64,000 nt of DNA from an uncultured Flavobacteriales bacterium (GCA_905479105.1 CAJQLE010000001.1:609628-673627); one strand, 5' to 3'. Counted from the first letter of the stretch, positions 9,397 to 20,700 are shown. The notes: generated by a model not told the origin, from the letters alone. Numbers and translations are program-made.

Positions 9397-10685
9397 GGCT
9401 CAACACCCAGTTTTTTAGCAAAACGCTCGTTTAGCTCAGTTTGATGGTTTGTCATATCAATCATTTGACCTTTGATGAATGCGGTTATGATTTGATTACC
9501 GGTCATGTCCAAAGCGTCTCCTTCACAAAGAAAGAGAGTTGCTGATTTTCCTGATTCGAGGGTGCCAAACACATCATCTATTCCCATCAGTTTGGCCGGA
9601 GTTTGAGTAATGGATTGAATTGCAGTTTCGTAATCAAGACCATAATGTACAGCTGTTCCTACTTGAAAAGGAAGATTTCTACTTATCATCGCCTCCATAC
9701 CTCCGCTTGTTGCAAAAGCTATGCTCACGCCATCTTTCACTAAGGTAGCCGCCATTTTAAATGGCTCATCAATAGGCGAGTCTTCATGAACGGGTAGTTT
9801 ATGAACGCGGTCAATGATAACGGCAATATTATTCTCTCTTAGTTCAGTTGTTACCAAGTGCGCCTCAGCCCCACCAACAATCGTTGCTTTTTTAATATTG
9901 TTTGCTCGAATGAATTGTACTACATCAAGAATGTCTTTAGCCCAGTTTACTCGGATGTATAATCGCTTGGAATCATTGTACACACCGCGCATCGCCTCGA
10001 AACGAAGATTTTTCTCGTGTTGGGCGCTATCCTTACTGTAAGCTTGTGCTTCTGAAAAGTAATCCTTGATGGTTTGAGTTTGTTCTCCATAGGTTTGGTT
10101 CACCTTTGACTTACCAGGTTCTGCCCACCAACCAGTGCTATTGTATCGATTTGGCCACGTTAAAAAGACACCTTCATCTGCTTTAACGGAAGCGTCTTGC
10201 CAATTCCACCCATTAAAATGAACAGCGGAAGACTGACCAGAGATCCCAAGTCCTGTAGGTGCAATTTGAGCCATCAATACACCATTTGTTCTAACCGTAG
10301 CGATGATCTTAGACTCGCTGTTGAAAGCAGGTAATGCCCTTACGTTTGGCAAAAAGTCTCCTACTTCTTGATAATCGTGACTTGCGAGAACAGCGTCAAT
10401 CTCAGTGAGACCCAAACGACTATCCATGATTATGAAACCAGGATAGGTATGCTTACCATCTGCTTCGATGATCGTATCATAGTCTGATTCATTAATGCGT
10501 GACGTGTTTGCATCAGCGACTCGTGTTATGCTTTCACCCTGAAGCTCGATATAGGAATTATCAATTTTTTCTCCATTTCCGAGGTGAGCAGTTGCATAGC
10601 GAATCAATGTTTTATGAGCTGTTTGAGACTGCCCATTTGCGAACAATGAGACGAATGCGAATAGTATAAATATTGCTTGTTTCAT
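9393..10685 (-). CDS. Secreted amidohydrolase-like protein, likely catalytically inactive
   Basis: A 430-residue protein with a cleavable-looking signal peptide (MKQAIFILFAFVSLFANG). It has the amidohydrolase composite-domain layout, including the terminal TPAKLMGID-x-x-x-G-T-L-E-x-G-K-S-A motif of imidazolonepropionase-like enzymes. The place where the metal-binding HxH should be reads YPGFIIMDSRLGL, so both histidines are missing, and no clear catalytic Asp replaces the usual one. I infer a non-catalytic paralogue of its upstream partner. The ATG at 10685 overlaps the upstream stop as ATGA; a longer frame to 10718 exists but lacks a sensible signal peptide. Confidence 0.8.
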   Translation of the reverse strand: MKQAIFILFAFVSLFANGQSQTAHKTLIRYATAHLGNGEKIDNSYIELQGESITRVADANTSRINESDYDTIIEADGKHTYPGFIIMDSRLGLTEIDAVLASHDYQEVGDFLPNVRALPAFNSESKIIATVRTNGVLMAQIAPTGLGISGQSSAVHFNGWNWQDASVKADEGVFLTWPNRYNSTGWWAEPGKSKVNQTYGEQTQTIKDYFSEAQAYSKDSAQHEKNLRFEAMRGVYNDSKRLYIRVNWAKDILDVVQFIRANNIKKATIVGGAEAHLVTTELRENNIAVIIDRVHKLPVHEDSPIDEPFKMAATLVKDGVSIAFATSGGMEAMISRNLPFQVGTAVHYGLDYETAIQSITQTPAKLMGIDDVFGTLESGKSATLFLCEGDALDMTGNQIITAFIKGQMIDMTNHQTELNERFAKKLGVEP

Positions 10686-13669
10686 TCTTGTGTGTAATCC
10701 TCTAAAATTGTGTCGCAATGATATTCTTTGGCTGGCGTTGGTTTGATTGAGCGCTTTTTGGAATCTTTATCTGAAAGCATTTTTGCTATTATTCTAGAGC
10801 GTTCTTTTTGAATTGCACGTTGCTTGCTGATTTGAGAACCCTCATCAAAGTATAAAACGCCTTCAATAAAAGTTTTTTCAACATTGGAATAGACCGACAA
10901 TGGATTGTCGCTCCAGAGCACTAAATCGGCATCTTTCCCAATTTCAATGCTTCCCACCCTATGATCAAGGTGAAGCATTTTAGCAGGATTGATAGTAATC
11001 ATATTAAGAGCTTCTTCCTCGCTCATTCCACCATATTTCATGGTTTTGGCGGCTTCTTGGTTTAGACGCCTGCCCATTTCGGCATCATCAGAATTAATAC
11101 CCGTATTGACGCCAGCTTTCGCAAGTAATGCCGCATTATATGGAATGGCATCATTGACTTCAAACTTGTATGCCCACCAATCTGAAAAGGTAGATGCGCT
11201 GGCGCCATGTTCCGCCAATTCATTTGCTACTTTGTATCCTTCTAGAATGTGAGTAAAGGTGTTTACTTTAAAATTAAAGCTATCAGCAACCGCCATTAAC
11301 ATTAGAATTTCAGATTGAACATAAGAATGGCAGCTGATGAAGCGTTTTTTCTCTAGTATTTCAACCAAGGCGTCAAGTTCTAAATCTCTTCTTACTAGGC
11401 TTTGTTTTGGCGGGTTCTTTGCCCTGCTTGGACTTATGGCTTGAAGTGCTTTTTGATATTCTTGGGCCCTTGTAAATGCGTCAACATAGCTTTGCTCTAC
11501 GCCCATTCGGGTTAAAGGAAACCGTCCTTTATTGTTTCGTGAATTACTGCGTTTGACATTTTCGCCTAAAGCGAATTTTATAAATCCAACACCGTCATCA
11601 AACAGCATTTCGGATGCGGTAGCTCCCCATTTAAGCTTTATAAGAGCGCTTTGTCCTCCAATTGGATTGGCAGATCCATGAAGCAATTGAACGGATGTTA
11701 CTCCTCCACCCAGTTGTCGATATAAATTGATGTTCCACGGATCAATAGCATCTGAAATTCTAACTTCTGCTGAAGAGGCTTGAGTTCCTTCGTTTACACC
11801 ACCTCTGATTCCGATATGGGAATGCTCGTCAACGATACCAGGTGTTAAATGTCGTCCTTTAGCGTCTAATCGGACAAGGGTGTTTGGGTATAACATTCCA
11901 GAGCCAACGGATTTAATCTTCCCATTTTCTATCCAAACATCGCAGTTCTCTAATTTACCGGTATCAGCGCATGTCCATACAACCGCATTTGTTATGACGA
12001 ATGATTTTGACGGAGAAAGGTTGTCTTTTCCGTAGGCTTTATTAGGCATCAAAAAGTCAGGTCTTTTGAGCGTGTCTTTTATAGAAGCTGATTTTGCAGT
12101 GTCTTTTGCTGTCTTTTCTCGATCCTTAATGGCCGCCCAACTCAGCCAATTACCGCTTGAGTCCACTCCCCTTCCGTCCCATAGTGTGCCATTTAAGCTA
12201 ATCTTACCTGAAAGCTGATAGAGTAATTGCTTCGTAGAATCATCTTTAATAATTATAGTAAGTAGACTGTTGTCGTGTATTACCTCAGTGGAAAGCTTTC
12301 TATTGTCGGCTTTTAATATTCCACTTGATTTAATTCCTTTATTGGTAACAGCAGATACGATCACCTCATAATCTCTCTCGTTGATGACTAAATTGTATTT
12401 TCCTTTTAAGTCTTTGTTTTCATAGGGCGATTCATACACTTTTTCACCAATATTCCAATGCTCAACTACTCGAAAGGAAGAAGAATTAAAATGTTCGATC
12501 GAGATGAAAAAGTTAGCCGTCATTCCTTTTTCGAGTGTGCCTAATTCCTTGTCAATTCCCAGAAAACGAGCCGGATTTGTTGTGAGTGAGGCTAGAATAT
12601 CAGAATGACTTAATCCAGTTTTACTGATTGTAGATAAAGCGCTTAAGAATTCTTTGGAAGACTTTAAAGTATCTCTTGAAAGGGAAAGTTCATGCCCAGC
12701 TTCCTCTAGAATCAAAGCACAAAAAGGAGCCGCTTCCCAATGTTTTAATTCTTCAAGAGAAATCATACGGGCCTCAAAAGGATCTTTTATGTCATATGCC
12801 TTCGGAAAGTTTAATGGCAGAATAATTTGAGAATTTGCCGGAATTTCACCGAGATTTAAATACTCTTTACCGGTTGCTTTTATAGTAAAACGAACGTTGA
12901 ATTCTTCGGAGATATCGTTAACATTCCGGATTGAAAGCGGGTTGTTAAGTTCAAAAATATTGATGTTGGTCGATAGGGATTGAAGCGCGTCTAAAGAAGC
13001 GTTGGTCTCTTGGAATTTAGCAGTGGCATTCCATTGTGCATCGTATAATGTTTGCCGAATAAGAGCGATAGCACCCATGTGTGATGATGGGTAGTCGTTT
13101 TTACTTGAACCCTTCGAAAAGGAAAAGTGCTGAATGGAATGATCCGCAATAATTGATTTATTAGGTTGGTCTATTCCTAAATAAAGGATTCTTGAAGAAC
13201 CGCGCAAAATTCCATCTCTAAGATGAACGTTAACCACACCAAAACCAGATTTCAACCAATCGTCTTTGATTTTTTTATTGAGTGGAAAATTTGGTTCGTA
13301 GGAATATTCAGGGTGAATGGCTTCATTCCAATTGCCGGCAGAACTAGTTTTTTCCTTTGCTTTTTCAGAGGCGTTGAATCCGGCATAAGCGTCTATGAAT
13401 GAGGGGTAAATCGTTAAACCATTGCAGTCATGAACAACAGAGTTTTTCGGAATATTAATGTTTGAACCAACATCAAACACTTTTCCATTTTTGATAATTA
13501 GGGTCGCAGTATCGAGTTTAACTTCAGGAGATACAAAGATCTCTGCGTTCACAAAAGCGTGAAAAATGTGCCGCTCATCGTGCACACCATTAATTGGAAA
13601 TGTTTCTTGAGCTTGAGCAACGCTCGAAATGGCAAGAAGGAGGTAAAAAAGGGGAGTTTTCATTTTCAT
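10682..13669 (-). CDS. Two-domain secreted amidohydrolase (inactive N-half, active-looking C-half)
   Basis: A 995-residue protein with a signal peptide (MKMKTPLFYLLLAISSVAQA). The N-terminal half (about 25-430) has amidohydrolase framing (LIIKNGKVFDVG, NPARFLGID-x-E-L-G-T-L-E-K-G) but YPSFIDAYAGFN replaces the HxH motif. A linker domain (about 430-550) follows. The C-terminal half (about 555-995) carries GIVDEHSHIG with H616 and H618, later histidines in ISCHSYV and FTHILEG, and INSDDAEMGRR supplying the metal Asp, so it should bind metal. Substrate is unknown; related enzymes cleave cyclic amides or dipeptides. Coupled to the inactive paralogue downstream by ATGA overlap. Confidence 0.87.
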   Translation of the reverse strand: MKMKTPLFYLLLAISSVAQAQETFPINGVHDERHIFHAFVNAEIFVSPEVKLDTATLIIKNGKVFDVGSNINIPKNSVVHDCNGLTIYPSFIDAYAGFNASEKAKEKTSSAGNWNEAIHPEYSYEPNFPLNKKIKDDWLKSGFGVVNVHLRDGILRGSSRILYLGIDQPNKSIIADHSIQHFSFSKGSSKNDYPSSHMGAIALIRQTLYDAQWNATAKFQETNASLDALQSLSTNINIFELNNPLSIRNVNDISEEFNVRFTIKATGKEYLNLGEIPANSQIILPLNFPKAYDIKDPFEARMISLEELKHWEAAPFCALILEEAGHELSLSRDTLKSSKEFLSALSTISKTGLSHSDILASLTTNPARFLGIDKELGTLEKGMTANFFISIEHFNSSSFRVVEHWNIGEKVYESPYENKDLKGKYNLVINERDYEVIVSAVTNKGIKSSGILKADNRKLSTEVIHDNSLLTIIIKDDSTKQLLYQLSGKISLNGTLWDGRGVDSSGNWLSWAAIKDREKTAKDTAKSASIKDTLKRPDFLMPNKAYGKDNLSPSKSFVITNAVVWTCADTGKLENCDVWIENGKIKSVGSGMLYPNTLVRLDAKGRHLTPGIVDEHSHIGIRGGVNEGTQASSAEVRISDAIDPWNINLYRQLGGGVTSVQLLHGSANPIGGQSALIKLKWGATASEMLFDDGVGFIKFALGENVKRSNSRNNKGRFPLTRMGVEQSYVDAFTRAQEYQKALQAISPSRAKNPPKQSLVRRDLELDALVEILEKKRFISCHSYVQSEILMLMAVADSFNFKVNTFTHILEGYKVANELAEHGASASTFSDWWAYKFEVNDAIPYNAALLAKAGVNTGINSDDAEMGRRLNQEAAKTMKYGGMSEEEALNMITINPAKMLHLDHRVGSIEIGKDADLVLWSDNPLSVYSNVEKTFIEGVLYFDEGSQISKQRAIQKERSRIIAKMLSDKDSKKRSIKPTPAKEYHCDTILEDYTQE

Positions 13670-13676
13670 TCAGCGC

Positions 13677-13684
13677 CAAAGTTA
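13677..13684 (-). promoter_or_regulatory. -7 promoter element for the amidohydrolase pair
   Basis: TAACTTTG on the minus strand matches TAnnTTTG and ends 7 bases before the ATG at 13669. The transcript would have almost no leader. A second in-frame ATG at 13663 could be the true start in that case. Confidence 0.45.
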
Positions 13685-13750
13685 AATGAGAGTTTCCATG
13701 AAAAGCGTGTTAAGTAGAATGGTATTAAGAAAAGACTGTTGACATACCAC

Positions 13751-13781
13751 TTGGTAGCTATGTTATTGCCCCGTACTTTTG
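13751..13781 (+). promoter_or_regulatory. -33/-7 promoter for small membrane protein
   Basis: TTG (13751-13753), 20 bases, then TACTTTTG (13774-13781): both the -33 and -7 elements at the Bacteroidota spacing. The -7 ends 18 bases before the ATG at 13800 and covers the alternative TTG start at 13779. Confidence 0.6.
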
Positions 13782-13799
13782 ACGTCTAATTTCAAAGCG

Positions 13800-14252
13800 A
13801 TGATTACAGGTCTTTTACATCTTCATAGTTCATTTCGATATTTAGTCCTTTTACTTATTGTTTTAGCAATTGCTGATGCCTTTATTTCTTTGAGCAATGG
13901 AAAGGCTTACACCAAGACGAGTAAGATGCTTGCTCTAGGCGCCTTGATTTTTACGCATATCCAATTACTTGTGGGTTTACTGCTTTACTTTTTGGGTCCA
14001 AAAGGGTTTAATACCATTATGACTGTTGAAGGGTTTATGAAAGATGCGACCGCTCGTTTTTATGCCGTGGAGCATATTTCCATGATGATTATCGCAGTTG
14101 TACTAATAACGGTAGGTTATAGCTCATCTAAAAAACCAGAGGAAGCAAACAGAAAGTACAAGGCCATAGCGGTACTATATAGCATCGCTCTAATAATTAT
14201 TTTAGTAATGATTCCTTGGCCGTTCTTGAAAGATTTTGGCACGTGGATATAG
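13800..14252 (+). CDS. Small four-helix membrane protein (cytochrome b-like, Bacteroidota)
   Basis: A 150-residue protein with four hydrophobic helices (about residues 10-30, 43-68, 88-110, 120-142). Histidines occur at helix edges: LLHLHSSFRYL at the start, THIQLLVG in helix 2 and EHISMM in helix 3. Relatives in this phylum are often labelled cytochrome B or, wrongly, ribosomal protein L27. The histidine pattern would allow heme binding, but this is inference. The start ATG is chosen because the longer frame begins inside the -7 promoter element. Confidence 0.7.
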   Translation: MITGLLHLHSSFRYLVLLLIVLAIADAFISLSNGKAYTKTSKMLALGALIFTHIQLLVGLLLYFLGPKGFNTIMTVEGFMKDATARFYAVEHISMMIIAVVLITVGYSSSKKPEEANRKYKAIAVLYSIALIIILVMIPWPFLKDFGTWI

Positions 14253-14294
14253 TAATCACCCGAAACATTTTTATTCTAAAACCCACAGAGGTTA

Positions 14295-15518
14295 ATGTCG
14301 GATAATTCAACAAGGCTTAAACCAGAAAGAGCTGTTCTGGTGGGACTCTCTCACCGTGATCAAAACGCGGAGAAGCTGTCTGAGTATATGGATGAGCTAG
14401 AGTTTTTGGCCCACACTTTGGGTCTAGAAACGATTAAGTCATTCACACAAAACTTAGACGCGCCAAATCCAAAGACATTTATTGGAACGGGTAAGCTAAA
14501 TGAGATTGTCCAGTTTTCTAAGGAGAATGATATCGATGTGGTTGTTTTTGATGACGACCTCACCCCTTCTCAACTTAGGAACTTAGAAAAAGAGATTGAG
14601 CTTAAGATCTATGATAGGAGCTTGCTTATCCTTGATATTTTTCAGGCTAGAGCACAAACCTCTCAATCGAAAACACAGGTGGAATTAGCGCGGTATGAAT
14701 ACTTGCTTCCTCGTCTTACAAGGATGTGGACACACCTTGAAAGACAGCGAGGAGGAACAGCAACGAGAGGTGGTTCGGGAGAAAAAGAAATTGAAACGGA
14801 TCGAAGGCTTATTCGAGATCAAATAGCGCTTTTAAAGAAAAAGCTGCAGAAGATTGACAAACAGATGCGCACTCAGCGGGGTAATAGAGGCGCGATGGTG
14901 AGAGTTGCTTTAGTGGGTTATACCAACGTTGGAAAATCAACCATCATGAATATTCTTAGTAAAAGCGATGTTTTTGCTGAGAATAAATTATTTGCCACAC
15001 TTGACACTACGGTCAGAAAGGTGGTCGTAGAGAATCTGCCTTTTCTTTTGGCAGATACGGTTGGTTTTATTCGCAAGCTTCCTCACCAATTGATTGAGTC
15101 TTTTAAATCAACACTGGACGAAGTTCGTGAAGCAGATATTTTAGTGCACGTTGTTGATATTTCACACGGACAATTTGAAGATCATATTAAGACCGTTGAA
15201 AAAACACTATCAGAAATTGAATCCTTAGATAAGCCGACAATATTGGTGTTTAATAAGGTAGATCAATATCCTGAGCCTCCCGAGGAAGAATGGAAATGGG
15301 AAGGAGAGATTAAACCAGCAATCAAGCTGGGTGATCTTGAGAAATCTTGGATGGCACATCAAGACCATCAAACTATATTTATTTCAGCCACACAAAAAAT
15401 AAATATTGTAAAGCTTAAGCAAGTGCTGTACGATAAGGTGAAAGAAATACACGCAAAGCGATTTCCCTACAATAGCTATTTATATGAGCTTCCTTCAGAC
15501 CAAGAGAAAAAAGACTAG
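14295..15518 (+). CDS. hflX: Ribosome-associated GTPase HflX
   Basis: A 407-residue GTPase that binds the 50S subunit and can split stalled ribosomes. The N-terminal HflX domain (about 1-190) holds the FIGTGKLNEI and coiled segments with the Gly-rich SQSKTQVELARYEYLLPRL region. The G domain has G1 GYTNVGKST, G3 DTVGFIRKLP and G4 NKVD. The final helix-rich C-terminus is retained. It overlaps the stop of the convergent ctp gene by 4 bases (CTAG). Confidence 0.95.
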   Translation: MSDNSTRLKPERAVLVGLSHRDQNAEKLSEYMDELEFLAHTLGLETIKSFTQNLDAPNPKTFIGTGKLNEIVQFSKENDIDVVVFDDDLTPSQLRNLEKEIELKIYDRSLLILDIFQARAQTSQSKTQVELARYEYLLPRLTRMWTHLERQRGGTATRGGSGEKEIETDRRLIRDQIALLKKKLQKIDKQMRTQRGNRGAMVRVALVGYTNVGKSTIMNILSKSDVFAENKLFATLDTTVRKVVVENLPFLLADTVGFIRKLPHQLIESFKSTLDEVREADILVHVVDISHGQFEDHIKTVEKTLSEIESLDKPTILVFNKVDQYPEPPEEEWKWEGEIKPAIKLGDLEKSWMAHQDHQTIFISATQKINIVKLKQVLYDKVKEIHAKRFPYNSYLYELPSDQEKKD

Positions 15519-17644
15519 CTCTTCATGTCTTTGATCACTAGAACGGCCTCTTCAAGCGTCACGTCTTTTCTAAGATTTTTAAGCCATTTTTCATTGATTT
15601 CTGTCTTCACCGAGTCAGCTTCAAACGAGTTAATATCAACCTGAAGGTTTTTTACATCGAGTTGAACGGCTTGATCTTTCAGGCTTTTATCATAAGCGTC
15701 ATCTTGGGCATCAAGCATGGCTTGATTGCTACTAAAGCTTTCATAGTTCAATGAAACAATCGTTTCATCAGTTTGAGTCTTTAATGTTTTGGCGTTTTCA
15801 TCGATGTTCTGGAACAGTTTATTTTCACCCATGCGTTTTTGGCTTTTTGAAACCACATCCTTTTCATCGTATTTAGGAATCCACTTAATGTGTTCTACAG
15901 CTTTTATTTCGTCCCAAGGCATCACAAACTCTTGTTCTTTTTCGCCCATATCGAAGTAGGCGTATTTAGTAGGAACAATAATATCTGACTCCACCCCTTT
16001 AAGCTGAGTGGCGTCACCGTTGATTCGGTAAAACTTCTGAGTAGTGATTTTTACAGCCCCCAGTGGTCGGTATTGACTTGAGCTTGCTGTTAAGTAACGG
16101 TCTAGTTCAAAGAATCTTTGAACAGTTCCTTTTCCAAAGCTCGAAGCCGATCCAAGTATTATTCCTCTGTCATAATCTTGTATAGCCGCAGCCAAAATCT
16201 CGGAGGCCGAAGCGCTAAATTGGTTTAACATTACAACCAGTGGACCGTCATATTCGACCGAGCGATCATTGTCTTTCATAATCTCTGCTGGTGTATATCT
16301 TCCTTTCACTTGTACCACAGGACCTTGTTCAATAAAATGACCAGTCATTTCAATAGCATCTCTAAGGGAGCCGCCACCATTTCCTCTAAGATCTAAAACA
16401 ATGCCGTCTACTTTTTCACTTTTCAGTTTGTTGATTTCTGCTTTTACATCATCTGCAGCAGACCTTCCGCCCGACTTGTTAAAATCAGCATAGAATTTCG
16501 GGAGTTTAATGTATCCTATGCGAACACCCCCATTTTCAATAATGGCAGACTTTGCATAAGTCTCTTCGAGCACAACAACATCGCGTACGATAGTAATATC
16601 CTGAATGAGGCCGCTAAATTTTTTAATGGTCAGTATAACCTTTGTTCCTTTCTTACCTCTAATAAGTTTTACAGCCTCATCAATGCGAGTATCCGAGATA
16701 TCAACCGCTGGTTTGCCTTCTTGAGCGACCTTTAAAATAAGGTCACCTTCTTCCAATTCACCCTGAAGGTATGAGGGACTTCCAGGAACAATTGAGCTTA
16801 CCCTGATAAAACCATCACGCTCTTGAAGCTGAGCTCCAATGCCTTCCAGTTGACCGCTCATAGAAATATCGAAATTTTCTTTGTCTTTGGGTGGAAAATA
16901 TCCGGTGTGTGGTCCATAAACACCAACGATAGAATTCAGATAGATTTCTTTGAGATCGTCACGAGTCCACTTTTCCATACGATCAAAAAAGCGGTCGTTG
17001 CTTTTTCGCATATTTTTTCTCGCTTTTGCCTCCATTTCGTCAAAAGACAAAATCGTAAGTGTATCATTTTCTTCTGACGCCTTCTCCTGCTTGCGCTCCA
17101 TATCATGAATACGCGTTAAAGCTTCATACTTTAGGCTTTTATGCCAAAATGACTTTAGATCTTTTTTATTCTTTTGGAAGTCACGCTTTTCTTCATCAAG
17201 CTCGATTGTTTCATTGGATGAAAAATCAAATGGATTATCCAATATATCTTGATAAAATTCTTTAACCTCAGATACGCGCTCTTTGAGAAGCTCATTTGTT
17301 AGATCGAAAAAAACGTAATTCCCAGCTTTGATTTGATCGTCAATCTTGGTTTGATATTCTGATAGCTTTTCAACATCAGAGCTCAATAAGAATCGTTTGT
17401 TGTAGTCAAGTCGTTTTAGATATAGAGAATATACATCCTCAGAGAATTGATCGTTTAGTAGTTTAGGTTGGAAGTGACTGTTTTCAATACTTTTCACTAA
17501 GACATCTAGCAGCACTTTATCTTTTGTACGATCGATCTCGGAGGTAGAAGTCGGCCTCTTTTCTCCAGTTTCATAAAGTATATATGAGCAAAAGATGATT
17601 GCAGCAGCAGTAGAGACTAAAAACTGGAGGCCTTTAAATTTCAT
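15515..17644 (-). CDS. Carboxy-terminal processing protease (Prc/Tsp, S41)
   Basis: A 709-residue periplasmic protease that degrades proteins from exposed C-termini. It has an N-terminal membrane/signal segment (MKFKGLQFLVSTAAAIIFC), an alpha-helical N-domain, a PDZ domain with LEGIGAQL and GDLILKV, and the S41 core with FSASASEILAAAI carrying the nucleophilic Ser and SSFGKGTVQ carrying the catalytic Lys. A C-terminal DUF3340-like region follows, as in E. coli Prc. The ATG at 17644 starts the signal segment; a longer frame to 17689 adds nothing useful. Confidence 0.92.
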   Translation of the reverse strand: MKFKGLQFLVSTAAAIIFCSYILYETGEKRPTSTSEIDRTKDKVLLDVLVKSIENSHFQPKLLNDQFSEDVYSLYLKRLDYNKRFLLSSDVEKLSEYQTKIDDQIKAGNYVFFDLTNELLKERVSEVKEFYQDILDNPFDFSSNETIELDEEKRDFQKNKKDLKSFWHKSLKYEALTRIHDMERKQEKASEENDTLTILSFDEMEAKARKNMRKSNDRFFDRMEKWTRDDLKEIYLNSIVGVYGPHTGYFPPKDKENFDISMSGQLEGIGAQLQERDGFIRVSSIVPGSPSYLQGELEEGDLILKVAQEGKPAVDISDTRIDEAVKLIRGKKGTKVILTIKKFSGLIQDITIVRDVVVLEETYAKSAIIENGGVRIGYIKLPKFYADFNKSGGRSAADDVKAEINKLKSEKVDGIVLDLRGNGGGSLRDAIEMTGHFIEQGPVVQVKGRYTPAEIMKDNDRSVEYDGPLVVMLNQFSASASEILAAAIQDYDRGIILGSASSFGKGTVQRFFELDRYLTASSSQYRPLGAVKITTQKFYRINGDATQLKGVESDIIVPTKYAYFDMGEKEQEFVMPWDEIKAVEHIKWIPKYDEKDVVSKSQKRMGENKLFQNIDENAKTLKTQTDETIVSLNYESFSSNQAMLDAQDDAYDKSLKDQAVQLDVKNLQVDINSFEADSVKTEINEKWLKNLRKDVTLEEAVLVIKDMKS

Positions 17645-17757
17645 AAATATTAACTTAGGATTCACTTGATGAACAAATTTCAAGCACAATAGTTATCAAA
17701 TGTAACATTGACTCCCTTACATTTAGACCTCTGAATTGTGAAAAGAACCTAACTTAT

Positions 17758-20700
17758 ATGAGAAAAATTTACCTCGCCCTTGCCTTAATGACTGTTTTTA
17801 CAGTTGGTGGTTTTACCCAAAGCAAACTGATAATTTCGACAGGAGAATTCGTAATCCCAGCATTAGAAGATGAAAATCTTAGTCAATACCTGATAAGTGA
17901 TTGGCCAAAATTTAATGGTAATAGTTATGGAATTGTAGGTCTTGATAAGTTCCCTTCTAGGGTTGAGCAATCAACACTAGCAGAGAATGGAATTGAGTTT
18001 ATAAGTTACTTGCCTAGCGCTTATTACTTGATTTCAATTTCAGGAAACGCTCAACTTGAGAATTTGGCATTGTTTCAAGTAAAATCAGCAGCACCTTATT
18101 TAAATGAGTTTAGATCTGCCGTGGATTTTAATTCGGCACCGTCTCGAGCTGTTGTTGATCAAGATTATGTTTTGGTAAACGCGCATCCTTTCTCTAACAT
18201 AACCTTATTTAGCGTTCGTGCCGATCTTCCTCAAGGAATTGAAGTAATGGATATTCGGGAAACGTATCATCATATAACACTGAAGGTAAATGTTGATCAA
18301 CTAGAAAGCATCAAATCTCATTCTGCTTTGCAATATATTGATTGGGCATATGATTATGGAGAACCAGAAAACTATACAGGGAGAACAGCCCATCGAGGGA
18401 ACGTAATTAGTTCGGAGAATTCTAATGGACTTAATTTTGATGGAAACGGCATAGCAGTAATGCTTCAAGATGACGGGGCAATAGGGCCACATATAGACCA
18501 TGAAGGACGAATTGCCGCACAGTTTTGGGCGGGTAATTTGGGAGATCATGGCGACCATGTGGGTGGAACTATTGCAGGAGCAGGAAACATTGATCCAAAC
18601 AATGCTGGTCAAGCAAAAGCGGCTGACCTATACGTTTACAAGGCGGCCCCCGAGTATCAAGGTTATGATAGTATTGCGAATCACTACAACACATTTGGGG
18701 TAGTTATATCAAGCACCTCATATAGCAATGGGTGTAATGCAGGGTATACTTCATTGGCTAGAACCATGGATCAACAAGTGTTTAGCTTGCCATCTTTGAT
18801 GCATGTTTTTTCAGCGGGTAATAGCGGTACAAGCAATTGTGGTTATGGTGCAGGAAACGTTTGGGGAAATATTACAGGAGGTCATAAAGTTGGAAAGAAT
18901 GTAATAGCCGTTGCAAATTTAACGTCTTATGATGTCGTTGCAACAAGCAGCAGTAGAGGCCCAGCTCATGACGGAAGAATAAAGCCTGACGTCAGCGCAA
19001 AGGGGACCAACGTTATGTCAACGCTAGAAGATAATGAATATGGGTCGAAGACAGGAACGAGTATGTCGTGTCCGGGAGTTTCAGGAACTTTGGCGCAACT
19101 TTACGATGCATATGAATCTCTGAATGGATCATTGCCAGACGGAGGGTTAATGAAAGCGATTGTTTTGAATACCGCTGATGATTTAGGCAATGTTGGCCCA
19201 GATTTTATTCATGGATGGGGCAGAATTAATGCTCGCAAGGCTTATGAATTGATGGCGGCTAACAATATTGTTAATGGGTCTGCCTCGCAAGGAGGGCAAA
19301 ACACCCACACCGTTTCTGTTCCATCAGGCGTCTCTAAGGCTCGCTTCATGGTTTATTGGACGGATCCGGAAGCCTCAATAAATGCTGCCACGGCATTAAT
19401 TAATGATATAGATGTTGTGGTTGTTACGCCTTCTGGAGATACTATTATGCCTTGGGTTTTAGACCCGACACCAAACCCAGCAACATTGGGTAATCCAGCC
19501 ATTCACGGTGAGGATCATTTAAATAACGTTGAGCAAGTGGAAATGAACAGTGTAGGCGCAGGGTCATATACAGTCGTAGTAAACGGAGAGTCTATCCCTA
19601 TGGGTCCTCAGGGGTATTACTTGGTTTATTGGTTTGAAACAGATGAAATGACCCTTACTTATCCTATTGGCGGTGAGTCGTTTGAACCGCTTACAACAGA
19701 AGTGATTCGTTGGGATGCGAATAATGATAGCACCAATTTTGCGCTTGAATATTCAACGGACGGAGGAAGCACGTGGACGTTAATAAACGCCTCTATTAAT
19801 CCTTCTACAGGATATTATTTATGGACAGTTCCAAATGCCGCATCGGGTAAGTGTAAGGTGAAGATTACACAAGGATCTTCCATAATAGAGTCGGCAGCGT
19901 TCTCAATAGTGCCAACAACGGAAAACCTAATTGTGGATTGGGCTTGTCCTGACTCAATTGGATTATCGTGGACCGCTAGTGCTAGCGCAACATCATTTGA
20001 TGTCTACTCACTTGGAGAAAAGTATATGGATTCTATAGGAACATCAGCGACAACAAATTTTGTAGATTACGGGTCCAATCCAATGAGTAATAATTTGTGG
20101 TACAGCGCATCAGCAAATGGCCCAGATGACGCCAAGAGTAAACGTCAAATTGCGATTCAGAAAGCCCCCGGAGTCTTTAATTGCTTGTTACCATTGGATT
20201 TAGGCCTTGAGCAACTCTTTCCGTTAAGCTCCTCTATCTATCCGTGTTTTGGAGAGCAAAACGCGGGCTTTATTGTAAAGAATTATGGCGATTCGCCAGC
20301 CTTGTTATTCGATGCTTCTTATAGTTTAAATGGAGTACAGCAAGCAAGCCAAAGCTTTAGCGTGAATATAGCACCAAATTCAATGGACACTTTGTATTTT
20401 ACTTCCACCGTTGCCTTTCAATCAGGATTGAATGAGATGAAGGTATTTCTTGATTTCACAGGAGATTTAAATCTATTCAATGATACTTTGGGGTCTTTTT
20501 ACCTGAAAGTAGATGAAGTCTCCCAAGAACCAATTTGGGCGGAAGATTTTGATTCTTATTCCACGTGTTCAGATGATCCAGATTGCGGTGGAACAACATG
20601 TTTGTTGACTAATGGATGGACAAATGAATCCAATGGAATTATTGATGACGTAGACTGGAGGGTTTTCTCAGGAGCAACATTTTCTTCGGGAACTGGACCT

